11,582 bases of DNA, taken from an uncultured Candidatus Melainabacteria bacterium (GTDB lineage: Bacteria; Cyanobacteriota; Vampirovibrionia; Gastranaerophilales; Gastranaerophilaceae). Below are positions 1-6,255 of this stretch, one piece after another (the first letter of the stretch is position 1; the number at the start of each line of letters is the position of its first letter). Under the pieces are notes generated by a model that saw only the letters and a program-made list of their open reading frames with translations, searched no databases and had not been told where the DNA came from. The DNA is taken from contig CAKUQA010000015.1 in the NCBI GenBank assembly GCA_934675225.1, forward strand, positions 1 through 11,582, in the 5' to 3' direction. The translations under genes and the position numbers were made by a program.

Positions 1-70
1 GTACAAATTCGTTTTAAATTTAAGGGAAAGCCGGCAAAGATTTATTTATGTTTATTTGTCAAGAAGCAAT
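1..70. other. Left-edge noncoding stretch
   Basis: Between the window edge and the stop codon of the minus-strand radical SAM gene I see no supported gene. Plus-strand frames 1 and 2 stay open across the edge but run antisense into the radical SAM gene, and frame 3 stops at 15-17, so the tail of an upstream plus-strand gene could end here. GCCGGC occurs at 30-35 and again at 77-82. The two copies could pair as a weak 7-bp stem in the minus-strand transcript, but no U-tract follows, so I do not call a terminator. Confidence 0.4.
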
Positions 71-874
71 TTATGTGCCGGCATAGAAATTTTTATATTT
101 TATACCATTTTCAAAACAGTATTTATCTATTTCACTCGATACTTCATCAAAATATTTCGAATTCTTTTTGTTATAGATATCTTCATATATTGATTTGAAA
201 ATCGGATATTCTTCATTTATAAAATTGAACATCTTTGTCTTGAAACTAGTTCTCAAATTAAGCATATCAAACCAATATTCATCAGTATAATCTTTTGTCA
301 GTTCTATTATTCTCTTGAAATCCGTAATCTCTGGAATAACAGGAGCCACAAAAACAACTGTCTTTAATCCATTTTCCTTTAAAATTTTTAATGTTTCAAG
401 TCTTTCTTCCACACTATCCGCAAAAGGTTCTAATTTTTCTCTCATTTTTTCATCAACAGTGCTGAAAGATATTGCTATTTCTACATTTTGCATTTGTTTA
501 AACAAATCAACATCTCTTAACACAAGTTTAAATTTTGTTACAACACTAATAAAAGCTTCTGACGGTACAAGTTGCTCCATTATTTTTCGTGTAATCTGAT
601 GTTTTGGCTCATACGGATTGTACGGATCAGTAACAGTACTAATCATTACTTTTTTATTACGAATTTTAAAAATATTAACCCGTTTTCTGGTTTGTTTTAC
701 ATCAATAAATTCACCCCAAGCCTCAGAATGTTTACTAAAACCAACCATATAGGCAGCGTAACAATACAAACACTTAGCAGAACATCCAACATAAGGATTA
801 ATTACATAATCAAGGGTCGAAAGCTTTGTCTTATTTAAATAGTCTTTTACTCGTGTAATATCTTCCACTACCAT
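71..874 (-). CDS. SPL-family radical SAM protein (COG1533 type)
   Basis: A 267-residue protein with the radical SAM iron-sulfur motif CxxxCxxC at Cys31, Cys35 and Cys38, inside the stretch NPYVGCSAKCLYCYA. The family motif DPYNPYE, about 50 residues later and followed by an ITRK-type helix, and the strand-helix repeats of a TIM barrel (for example AISFSTVD and VVFVAPVIPEITD) are typical of the COG1533 group. Members are often named 'DNA repair photolyase' after spore photolyase, but most have no demonstrated reaction. By family knowledge it should bind a [4Fe-4S] cluster and cleave S-adenosylmethionine; the substrate is unknown. Length is near the family norm. The ATG at 874 has no Shine-Dalgarno sequence. 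It lies 7 nt after the -10 box of an excellent promoter, so the mRNA is probably leaderless. A GTG at codon 3 is the only close alternative. Neighbours give no functional hint. Confidence 0.88.
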   Translation of the reverse strand: MVVEDITRVKDYLNKTKLSTLDYVINPYVGCSAKCLYCYAAYMVGFSKHSEAWGEFIDVKQTRKRVNIFKIRNKKVMISTVTDPYNPYEPKHQITRKIMEQLVPSEAFISVVTKFKLVLRDVDLFKQMQNVEIAISFSTVDEKMREKLEPFADSVEERLETLKILKENGLKTVVFVAPVIPEITDFKRIIELTKDYTDEYWFDMLNLRTSFKTKMFNFINEEYPIFKSIYEDIYNKKNSKYFDEVSSEIDKYCFENGIKYKNFYAGT

Positions 875-909
875 AAAAAGATAATACGGGGATTAAAAAT
901 GATTGTCAA
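875..909 (-). promoter_or_regulatory. Sigma70-type promoter giving a leaderless start
   Basis: Read on the minus strand, TTGACA (909-904) is followed by a 17-base spacer and TATTAT (886-881). This is a perfect -35 with a 5-of-6 -10. Six bases (CTTTTT) separate the -10 box from the ATG at 874, so the expected transcription start falls on the A of the start codon. Confidence 0.75.
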
Positions 910-922
910 TAAACCATTATTC

Positions 923-1486
923 TTATTCGTGAACGCATATATCTTTTTCAATAATTGTCGGAACAGTAGATGTAATAATGGTTTCTAGGTATTTATCATT
1001 ATTTTTTTTAATATCTTCAGCAATCGTTTTAATTTGTTCATTATTAGTGAAGTAATGCTTCACAGCATACTTTACAACCATCATGCCTTTATTTGGATTT
1101 TTTTCAAATTTATATATATCATATTCGAAATATTTCTTAGCATTTTCACAACCATTAACAATAAAACTTATTGCAGCTTTATTTGATTTTTTATTTTCTA
1201 TTAATTTTAACAACACACTGTTTTCAGTATTTTCAACAATTTTATCAAAATTTTCAACATATTTTATTGGATTGTTTTCATTTGGATAATAATATACACC
1301 AATCATTTTTGACCAATTTTCAACATTTTCAGTGTTTCTGAAATACTCATTCCCATATCCGTTTGTTTGTGGAGCTAAAGCACTATACTTCAACTTATAA
1401 ACTTCATTATCAAAATGAATTTCCTCTGCCAAACAAGCCAAGTTTGGGAAAATTAGAGCCATAACTATTAATAAAAAATTTCTCAT
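923..1486 (-). CDS. Exported hypothetical protein
   Basis: A 187-residue protein I do not recognise. Residues 1-20 form a signal peptide: Arg2, a hydrophobic core (FLLIVMALIF) and a plausible signal peptidase I site after Leu-Ala20, before Glu-Glu. Cys18 lies in this region, but NLAC is a poor lipobox, so a lipoprotein is unlikely. The mature part is hydrophilic, rich in Asn, Lys and Glu, with a NEYF...ENWSKMIGVYYYP core at about 46-68 and single cysteines at 113 and 184. It should be periplasmic or surface-exposed. It lies 67 bases after the outer-membrane factor gene on the same strand, so cotranscription is possible and a periplasmic role next to the pump is conceivable, but nothing in the sequence proves it. 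No Shine-Dalgarno sequence precedes the ATG. The start codon instead sits inside a 12-bp inverted repeat (see 1475-1518). Confidence 0.75.
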   Translation of the reverse strand: MRNFLLIVMALIFPNLACLAEEIHFDNEVYKLKYSALAPQTNGYGNEYFRNTENVENWSKMIGVYYYPNENNPIKYVENFDKIVENTENSVLLKLIENKKSNKAAISFIVNGCENAKKYFEYDIYKFEKNPNKGMMVVKYAVKHYFTNNEQIKTIAEDIKKNNDKYLETIITSTVPTIIEKDICVHE

Positions 1487-1518
1487 AAACTGATTTAAAC
1501 ATGTTAATGAGAAATTTT
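1475..1518 (-). promoter_or_regulatory. Inverted repeat burying a start codon
   Basis: Perfect 12-bp arms, AAAATTTCTCAT at 1475-1486 and ATGAGAAATTTT at 1507-1518, are separated by 20 bases. In the minus-strand transcript the downstream arm holds the ATG and first three codons of the exported protein (923-1486), so a folded mRNA would hide the start. It could be a translational control element. The stem is AT-rich and therefore of modest stability. Confidence 0.5.
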
Positions 1519-1553
1519 AATTGTACAAAGTGGTAATATTTTATTATTTGAGT

Positions 1554-2939
1554 TTATAATCCTTCATTTACTGTTGTAAAATCTTTTCCACCAACAGCTT
1601 TATAAATATTGACAGTAGAAATCAGATAATTAATCTTTCCATTAACTTCATCCTTTTCGGCAACCAGCAACCTTTCTCGATCTTTCATCAAATCAAGATT
1701 GGATTTTGCGCCAATATTAAATTTTTCATTAGCTAATTGGAATTTTTCATTTTCCAAATCATAGCGTTTAATACTTTCTTTATAGTTTAGTTCTCTTGTA
1801 ATTGCACCACCAAGAGAATTATTTACCTCTTGAATTGAAGTCAGGATTGTTTTTTCATACATTTGTTGAGCTTTTTCAAGTTCTAATTTTTTGTATCTTA
1901 AAGTTGCCATCTTCAATCCACCAGTAAACAAATCAATAGACGGAGCAACTCCAATAAGAGATTTAAACGTATGATTTCCAAAAATATTACTCAAACGATA
2001 TGCACTAAATCCTGCTTGGCCGTATAAAGTAAATTTTGGCAAAAAGTCACGACGAGCAACTTTTACATCAATGCCGATTTTTTGTACATAGTCCTCAGCC
2101 TTTAAATAATCAGGTCTGTATTGAATTACTTCTGCATTAATTCCATTCGGCAGAGGAATTAATGCAAGTTTTGAGTAATCCCCTCTTTTTACACAACTTA
2201 AATCCTTTTCTCTCAGACCGGTTAAAACACCGAGCTCTCTACCAACTATTATTCTTGTATCAATATATGTATTTAATTCTTCTTGCAACTGAGTCAAAAG
2301 TTGTTTTTCGTTCATCAAATCAACAACAGTACATAGACCGTTTTTATACTTTTTATCTTGAAGCGCAACAACTTCTGTTTGAATTTTAACCAATTCTTCT
2401 TGATTTTTAATCAATTTATCAAGTTTCACTAAATTGAAATAGTTTGCAGCAAGTGAAGATGTTAAATATATATAAGAAGCACGTTCGTTTTGCTTTACGA
2501 TTTCTAATTGTTTTTTTATTGATTTTGTTTTTAAGTAATTTTCACCCCAAATATCTGCTTCATAACTTAATGTAACCGGTAAAAAGAAATTACTCTGAGA
2601 ATAGTTTGGAATAGTAACATCACCGAATCTTATAACTGATGATGAAAAATCTCGAAAAACATCACCTTGAAAACCTGCCTGTGGCAATTGATTTGCAAAA
2701 GACATTTTAACAACTTGCTCAGCTTGTTTTACGTTTAAAGTAGCAATTTTCAAATCCTGATTATTTTCAAATGCCGTTGTCATATAATCTGTCAAAACAG
2801 GATCATTATATTTTTGCCACCAATCTAAATTTAAATATTCTATTCTATTATCAACATTTTTTTGTTTAGTTTTTGCTTGCGCTACAGAAAATGTACACAA
2901 TAACAAAATTAGGGTTAAAAGTATTTTAAAATTTTTCAT
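1554..2939 (-). CDS. TolC/NodT-type outer-membrane efflux factor
   Basis: A 461-residue outer-membrane factor that would form the exit duct of a tripartite efflux pump. Residues 1-22 are a signal peptide ending AQA, with no clear lipobox, although many NodT relatives are lipoproteins. The mature protein opens with the family signature LDWWQKYNDPVL, followed by long alpha-helical hairpins rich in Gln, Lys and Glu. Other hallmarks are IPLPNGINAEVIQYRPDYLKAEDY, which matches the conserved 'P.g...e.l..RPD...AE' segment, and a C-terminal IYKAVGGKDF like the usual 'Y.alGGgw'. The frame stays open 19 codons further upstream, but I chose the ATG at 2939: it begins the signal peptide and has AAGGA about 10 bases before it. 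The gene diverges from marR-emrA-emrB across a shared palindrome, so it most likely serves EmrAB. It could also pair with other exporters. Confidence 0.9.
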   Translation of the reverse strand: MKNFKILLTLILLLCTFSVAQAKTKQKNVDNRIEYLNLDWWQKYNDPVLTDYMTTAFENNQDLKIATLNVKQAEQVVKMSFANQLPQAGFQGDVFRDFSSSVIRFGDVTIPNYSQSNFFLPVTLSYEADIWGENYLKTKSIKKQLEIVKQNERASYIYLTSSLAANYFNLVKLDKLIKNQEELVKIQTEVVALQDKKYKNGLCTVVDLMNEKQLLTQLQEELNTYIDTRIIVGRELGVLTGLREKDLSCVKRGDYSKLALIPLPNGINAEVIQYRPDYLKAEDYVQKIGIDVKVARRDFLPKFTLYGQAGFSAYRLSNIFGNHTFKSLIGVAPSIDLFTGGLKMATLRYKKLELEKAQQMYEKTILTSIQEVNNSLGGAITRELNYKESIKRYDLENEKFQLANEKFNIGAKSNLDLMKDRERLLVAEKDEVNGKINYLISTVNIYKAVGGKDFTTVNEGL

Positions 2940-2941
2940 GC

Positions 2942-2976
2942 TTGCTATTTCCTTTTCTTGTGTTATCATAATAACA
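2942..2976 (+). promoter_or_regulatory. Promoter of the marR-emrAB operon
   Basis: TTGCTA (2942-2947), a 16-base spacer and TATCAT (2964-2969) preceded by the extended -10 dinucleotide TG at 2961-2962. The -10 lies inside the palindrome. The predicted start near 2976 leaves only about 13 bases before the marR ATG at 2989. CATAAT at 2967-2972 is an alternative -10. Confidence 0.5.
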
Positions 2977-2979
2977 CAA
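2958..2979. promoter_or_regulatory. Palindromic operator, probably for MarR
   Basis: A perfect inverted repeat TTGTGTTAT-N4-ATAACACAA, with three further matching pairs outside two mismatches (2953-2955 with 2982-2984). Its size and symmetry suit a dimeric MarR-family repressor. It lies between the divergent outer-membrane factor and marR genes and covers the -10 elements of both promoters, so occupancy should repress both directions. MarR autoregulation is established for the family; binding here is inferred. Confidence 0.7.
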
Positions 2980-2996
2980 AGAAAAATCATGGACAA
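2961..2996 (-). promoter_or_regulatory. Promoter of the outer-membrane factor gene
   Basis: On the minus strand, TTGTCC (2996-2991), a 17-base spacer and TATTAT (2973-2968) form a good sigma70-type promoter. The predicted start near 2961 leaves a leader of about 22 bases containing AAGGA. The -35 lies within the first codons of marR and the -10 within the palindrome. Confidence 0.6.
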
Positions 2997-3447
2997 GATA
3001 GATTTATTTAAAAGTAGAATTGGGATGAAACTTGTACGTGTAGGTAAGATGGTACGTGCAATAGCAATCCAAAAATTTGTTAAAGCGAATTATGAAATTA
3101 CCCCTGAACAGTTTACGGTTTTAGCTGCAATATTGGATCATGACGGACTTTATCAAAGGCAAATTGGAGCACTTACACTAAAAGACAGACCCAATATAAC
3201 CAGAATTATAAATATACTGGAAGCTAAGGGACTTGTAACTCGCACTCCTGATGTTAATAAACGAAAAATATTCAAAATTAACATTACAGAAAAAGGAAAA
3301 GCGGAGTATGAAAATGCTTTACCGACTGTTCTTGAACATTGGCAAAACTCTGTTAACGGAGTAAGCGATGAAGAACTTAAAAGTTGCTTAAAAGTTTTAA
3401 ACAAAATTAAAGAAAATTTAGAAGAAAAATTACATACACAAATATAA
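2989..3447 (+). CDS. MarR-family transcriptional regulator
   Basis: A 152-residue winged-helix regulator of normal MarR length. N- and C-terminal helices (about 3-33 and 105-150) would form the dimer interface. The DNA-binding part spans about 38-103: a helix YQRQIGALT, the recognition helix RPNITRIINILEAKGLV (67-83), then a wing with the family pattern D-x-N-K-R-K followed by the strand KINITEKG. The open frame begins at 2938, but I chose the ATG at 2989: codons before it only translate the operator and would overlap the divergent gene's start. The Shine-Dalgarno sequence is weak (AAAGAAA). As first gene of the emrAB operon, 12 bases before emrA, it is very probably the local repressor, relieved by a pump substrate as in E. 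coli EmrR/MprA. The effector is unknown. Confidence 0.9.
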   Translation: MDKIDLFKSRIGMKLVRVGKMVRAIAIQKFVKANYEITPEQFTVLAAILDHDGLYQRQIGALTLKDRPNITRIINILEAKGLVTRTPDVNKRKIFKINITEKGKAEYENALPTVLEHWQNSVNGVSDEELKSCLKVLNKIKENLEEKLHTQI

Positions 3448-3454
3448 GAGGTGA
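3448..3454 (+). promoter_or_regulatory. Ribosome binding site setting the emrA start
   Basis: GAGGTGA (3449-3454, preceded by AAGAG) is a strong Shine-Dalgarno match 5 to 8 bases before the ATG at 3460. The in-frame GTG at 3451 is part of this element, so it is not the start codon. Confidence 0.7.
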
Positions 3455-3459
3455 CTATT

Positions 3460-4620
3460 ATGACTGAAAATAATAACAACGATCCTAAAAATCAAAAAAA
3501 ACAAACTGCAAAAAATGATTTGCCCCCTGTAAATTCAGAAGAATTTGTAGAAGAAGCCAAAGAAAGACTTAAAACAAGAAAAGAACGCAAAAAGAAAAAA
3601 CGTCCGGAATATAAAAAGAAACGTGTTGTTGTACCTATTATAACAGCAAGTATACTTATTATTACAGGTATTGCGTTAGCTATACATTCAACATTTTTCC
3701 AATCAACAGACGATGCTTTTGTTGAAGGCAGACTTGTTTCAATAGCTCCTCGTGTTCAAGGACCAGTTGTTAAACTTCTTGTTGATGATAATGATGTTGT
3801 TAAAGCCGGTCAACTTTTAGTTGAAATTGACCCTGCAGATTATGAAGTAAAACTTCATCAAGCAGAAGCTAAACTTGCAGAAGCTAAAGCTCAATTAAAT
3901 GTAACAAAAAAACAAATAGACGAAGGCGATTCTAACGTTCAACAATCTTTTGAGGACGAAAATTCCACAAAATCAAAATTAGATTTTGCAACCAAAGATC
4001 ACAAACGTTATACAGACATGTATAAATCTGGAATTGTTTCAAAACAAGATTATGATAACAGTTCAACACATTACACTGTTGCACAGGCAAACCATAAAGC
4101 CGCAACAGAAAAAACTAAAGCGATGAAATCAGCTCTTGAAGGACATCAAGCAAAAGCAGAAGCTGTAGAAGCAGAAATTAAAAGACTTGAAGCCGAAGTT
4201 GAACAAGCAAAACTGAACCTTTCATATACAAAGATTTATGCACCTCAAAGCGGCATGGTTTCTGCAAGAAGTGTAGAAATGGGTAATTATGTTCAAACAG
4301 GACAACCTTTAATGGAAATTGTACCGGAACATGTTTGGATAGTTGCAAACTTTAAAGAAATCCAACTTACACACATGAAAAAAGGACAACCGGTTTCTAT
4401 AAAAATTGACACATACCCAGGAAAAAGATTTAAAGGTCATGTTGACAGTATTCAACGTTCTACCGGTGCAAAATCAAGTCTTTTCCCTCCGGAAAATGCA
4501 GTTGGAAGTTATGTAAAAATTGTACAACGTGTTCCTGTAAAAATTGTTTTTGATGAAGATATTAAAGACTACAACATTGTACCTGGAATGTCTGTTGTAC
4601 CAAAAGTTAAAGTTAAATAA
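3460..4620 (+). CDS. emrA: EmrA/HlyD-family membrane fusion protein
   Basis: A 386-residue periplasmic adaptor linking an inner-membrane MFS pump to the outer-membrane duct. In order: a charged cytoplasmic N-terminus ending in a Lys/Arg-rich run (about 38-55), one membrane-spanning anchor (56-76), the family hallmark QSTDDAFVEG (81-90), the first biotinyl-lipoyl half (about 91-125), a long Ala/Glu/Lys-rich coiled-coil hairpin (about 127-255), the second lipoyl half (NLSYTKIYAPQSGMV and the following VQTGQ), and a beta-barrel domain with PPENAVGSYVKIVQRVPVKI, characteristic of EmrA rather than AcrA. It is anchored by the transmembrane segment and not by lipid. The gene lies 12 bases after marR and 13 bases before emrB, and should be cotranscribed with both. 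The GTG nine bases upstream is rejected as part of the Shine-Dalgarno element. Lys-rich runs near the anchor agree with an in-to-out orientation. Confidence 0.92.
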   Translation: MTENNNNDPKNQKKQTAKNDLPPVNSEEFVEEAKERLKTRKERKKKKRPEYKKKRVVVPIITASILIITGIALAIHSTFFQSTDDAFVEGRLVSIAPRVQGPVVKLLVDDNDVVKAGQLLVEIDPADYEVKLHQAEAKLAEAKAQLNVTKKQIDEGDSNVQQSFEDENSTKSKLDFATKDHKRYTDMYKSGIVSKQDYDNSSTHYTVAQANHKAATEKTKAMKSALEGHQAKAEAVEAEIKRLEAEVEQAKLNLSYTKIYAPQSGMVSARSVEMGNYVQTGQPLMEIVPEHVWIVANFKEIQLTHMKKGQPVSIKIDTYPGKRFKGHVDSIQRSTGAKSSLFPPENAVGSYVKIVQRVPVKIVFDEDIKDYNIVPGMSVVPKVKVK

Positions 4621-4626
4621 TGAGTG

Positions 4627-4647
4627 GTGAATTGTGAATAGTGAATT
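4627..4647 (+). repeat. Three tandem heptamers over the emrB start
   Basis: GTGAATT, GTGAATA and GTGAATT lie head to tail at 4627-4633, 4634-4640 and 4641-4647, preceded by the related GAGTG. Each unit carries a GTG, but only the middle one is in frame with emrB. The form recalls the short tandem heptamer repeats (STRR) known in cyanobacteria. Confidence 0.65.
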
Positions 4648-6214
4648 GACCAATACTGAAAATATAGAAGAAACAGCTGTTGTAAAAAAACAAGTAAATC
4701 CATACATTCAAGCTATGGTAATTCTGTTACCGTCAATTTTAGCACTTGTTGCTTCTTCTGCCACAAATGTTTGCCAACCAAATATTGCAGGATATTTTGG
4801 AGCTACGCAATATGAAGCAAACTCCGTTATTACAAGTTATATTATTGCAAACGGAATTATGTTACCAACAACCGGTTATCTTGCAAAACTTTTCGGGAAA
4901 AAACAATTTTTCTTATATTGTATAATTGTTTTTTGTATCGGAGCAGGCTTATGTTTACTTGCAAAAGACTTACACATGCTAATTATGGCAAGAATTTTCC
5001 AAGGTATTGGCGGAGGTTGTATTCTTCCTCTTTGTCAAGCTATGCTTTTGGACATATTTCCGGATAAAAAAGGTTTTGCGATGGCACTATACGGGGTTGC
5101 AGCCATGTTTGCTCCTCTTGCCGGCCCGTTTTTTGGAGGTTATTTAACAGACAACTGGTCTTGGCAGTGGGTATTTATTGTTAATATTCCATTATGCCTT
5201 ATTTCTATTGCTTTGATTAAATTTTTAATACCTAAAGACGAACCCGTCAAAGAAAAATATAATAAAAGATTTGATATAATCGGATTTGCAGGAATTGCAA
5301 TTGCGATGGGATGTATGCAGATCGTTCTTGATAAAGGAGAACAATTTAACTGGTTTGACACTCCATGGATTTGTTGGGTAACAGGTATTTCAATATTCTC
5401 ATTTATTTTCTTTTATGTTTGGGAATTGGAATACAAATATCCGATAATTGATATTAGAGTATTCAAAGACAAGAACTTTTTATACGGAACTTCCATCAGT
5501 TCAATAATTAATATCCTATTGTACAGTACATTACTTTTAGTTCCGTTATTTTCTCAAAGTTTAATCGGTTACAGTCCATCAGCTTCAGGTTTGTTAATGC
5601 TACCAAGAGCTATGGTTTGTTTGTTCGGATTACTAATTATGGGAGAAATTGCAAAACTCATTGAAAACAGATTACTTACCGCAATTGGTTTTATAATTAT
5701 GGCTATTGCCTGCTTTATGTTATCTTGCTTAAACACAACCTCCTCAATGCATAGCATAATTATACCAAACTTAATACTATGCTTCGGAGTTTCAGTTGCA
5801 TTTGTACCTATTTCAGCATTATCATTTTTAACTTTACCATCTAATAAAACAGCTGATGCAGCAGGTTTACACGCTTTATTTAAAAACATTGTAACCGCAA
5901 TATCAACTTCTGCAGCTTCAACATTTATTGCAAGAGGCGGACAAGTTTATCAAAGCAACTTAGTAGAACATCTTGCATGGCATAACCCAATGTATAGAGT
6001 TCATTTAAATGCACTACAACACAAATTTATGATGATGTACCCATCTGTTATTGCCCAAAGAAAAGCAAGCGGAATTCTTTATAAACAATTAATTCTTCAA
6101 TCTAAACTTGGAGCTTTTTATGATGCATTTTTATGGTTAGCATTATTGGCGATAGTTGCAATCCCATTTTTATTGTTATTGAAAACAAAAACAAGACGAG
6201 TAAAAGCCGGATAA
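4634..6214 (+). CDS. emrB: EmrB-type MFS multidrug transporter (DHA2)
   Basis: A 526-residue inner-membrane drug:H+ antiporter of the 14-helix DHA2 branch. Visible marks are SSATNVCQPNIAGYFG (41-56), equivalent to the 'nVALP.I...l' helix-1 motif of DHA2 members, motif A GYLAKLFGKKQ (81-91) between helices 2 and 3, ARIFQGIGGG (119-128), and motif C plus the DHA2-specific stretch APLAGPFFGGYLTDNWSWQWVFIVNIP (160-186). Many hydrophobic helices follow, ending in a short basic tail (KTKTRRVKAG). It should work with EmrA and the divergent outer-membrane factor to expel hydrophobic compounds across both membranes; the substrate cannot be read from sequence. The start is uncertain. The GTG at 4634 lies in a heptamer repeat with only a weak GGTGA before it, and emrA ends 13 bases upstream, so translational coupling is likely. 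The next Met is codon 28, just before helix 1. Confidence 0.92.
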   Translation: MNSELTNTENIEETAVVKKQVNPYIQAMVILLPSILALVASSATNVCQPNIAGYFGATQYEANSVITSYIIANGIMLPTTGYLAKLFGKKQFFLYCIIVFCIGAGLCLLAKDLHMLIMARIFQGIGGGCILPLCQAMLLDIFPDKKGFAMALYGVAAMFAPLAGPFFGGYLTDNWSWQWVFIVNIPLCLISIALIKFLIPKDEPVKEKYNKRFDIIGFAGIAIAMGCMQIVLDKGEQFNWFDTPWICWVTGISIFSFIFFYVWELEYKYPIIDIRVFKDKNFLYGTSISSIINILLYSTLLLVPLFSQSLIGYSPSASGLLMLPRAMVCLFGLLIMGEIAKLIENRLLTAIGFIIMAIACFMLSCLNTTSSMHSIIIPNLILCFGVSVAFVPISALSFLTLPSNKTADAAGLHALFKNIVTAISTSAASTFIARGGQVYQSNLVEHLAWHNPMYRVHLNALQHKFMMMYPSVIAQRKASGILYKQLILQSKLGAFYDAFLWLALLAIVAIPFLLLLKTKTRRVKAG

Positions 6215-6227
6215 AATATAATATAAT

Positions 6228-6255
6228 AAAAAAGCCCTCAAAAGAGGGCTTTTTT
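6228..6255. terminator. Bidirectional intrinsic terminator
   Basis: A perfect stem GCCCTC-AAAA-GAGGGC (6234-6249) is flanked by six A on the left and six T on the right, giving a U-tract on either strand. It lies between the convergent emrB and ion transporter genes and can end both transcripts. The transporter's stop codon (6256-6254) touches the base of the hairpin. Confidence 0.93.

Noticed and set aside
30..83. GCCGGC inverted pair after the radical SAM gene as a terminator
   Set aside because: The stem is only 7 bp with a loop of about 40 bases and no U-tract. Each copy is also self-complementary.
1..198. Plus-strand frame open from the left edge
   Set aside because: It overlaps the radical SAM gene in antisense, and the translation has no recognisable features.
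2938..2996. Longer N-termini for the outer-membrane factor (to 2996) and MarR (from 2938)
   Set aside because: Both extensions translate the operator palindrome in opposite directions, which explains their similar peptides (CVIMITQ and CVIIITQ). The internal ATGs fit the signal peptide and the MarR family start.
3451..3459. GTG start for EmrA
   Set aside because: The GTG is part of the Shine-Dalgarno element for the ATG at 3460.
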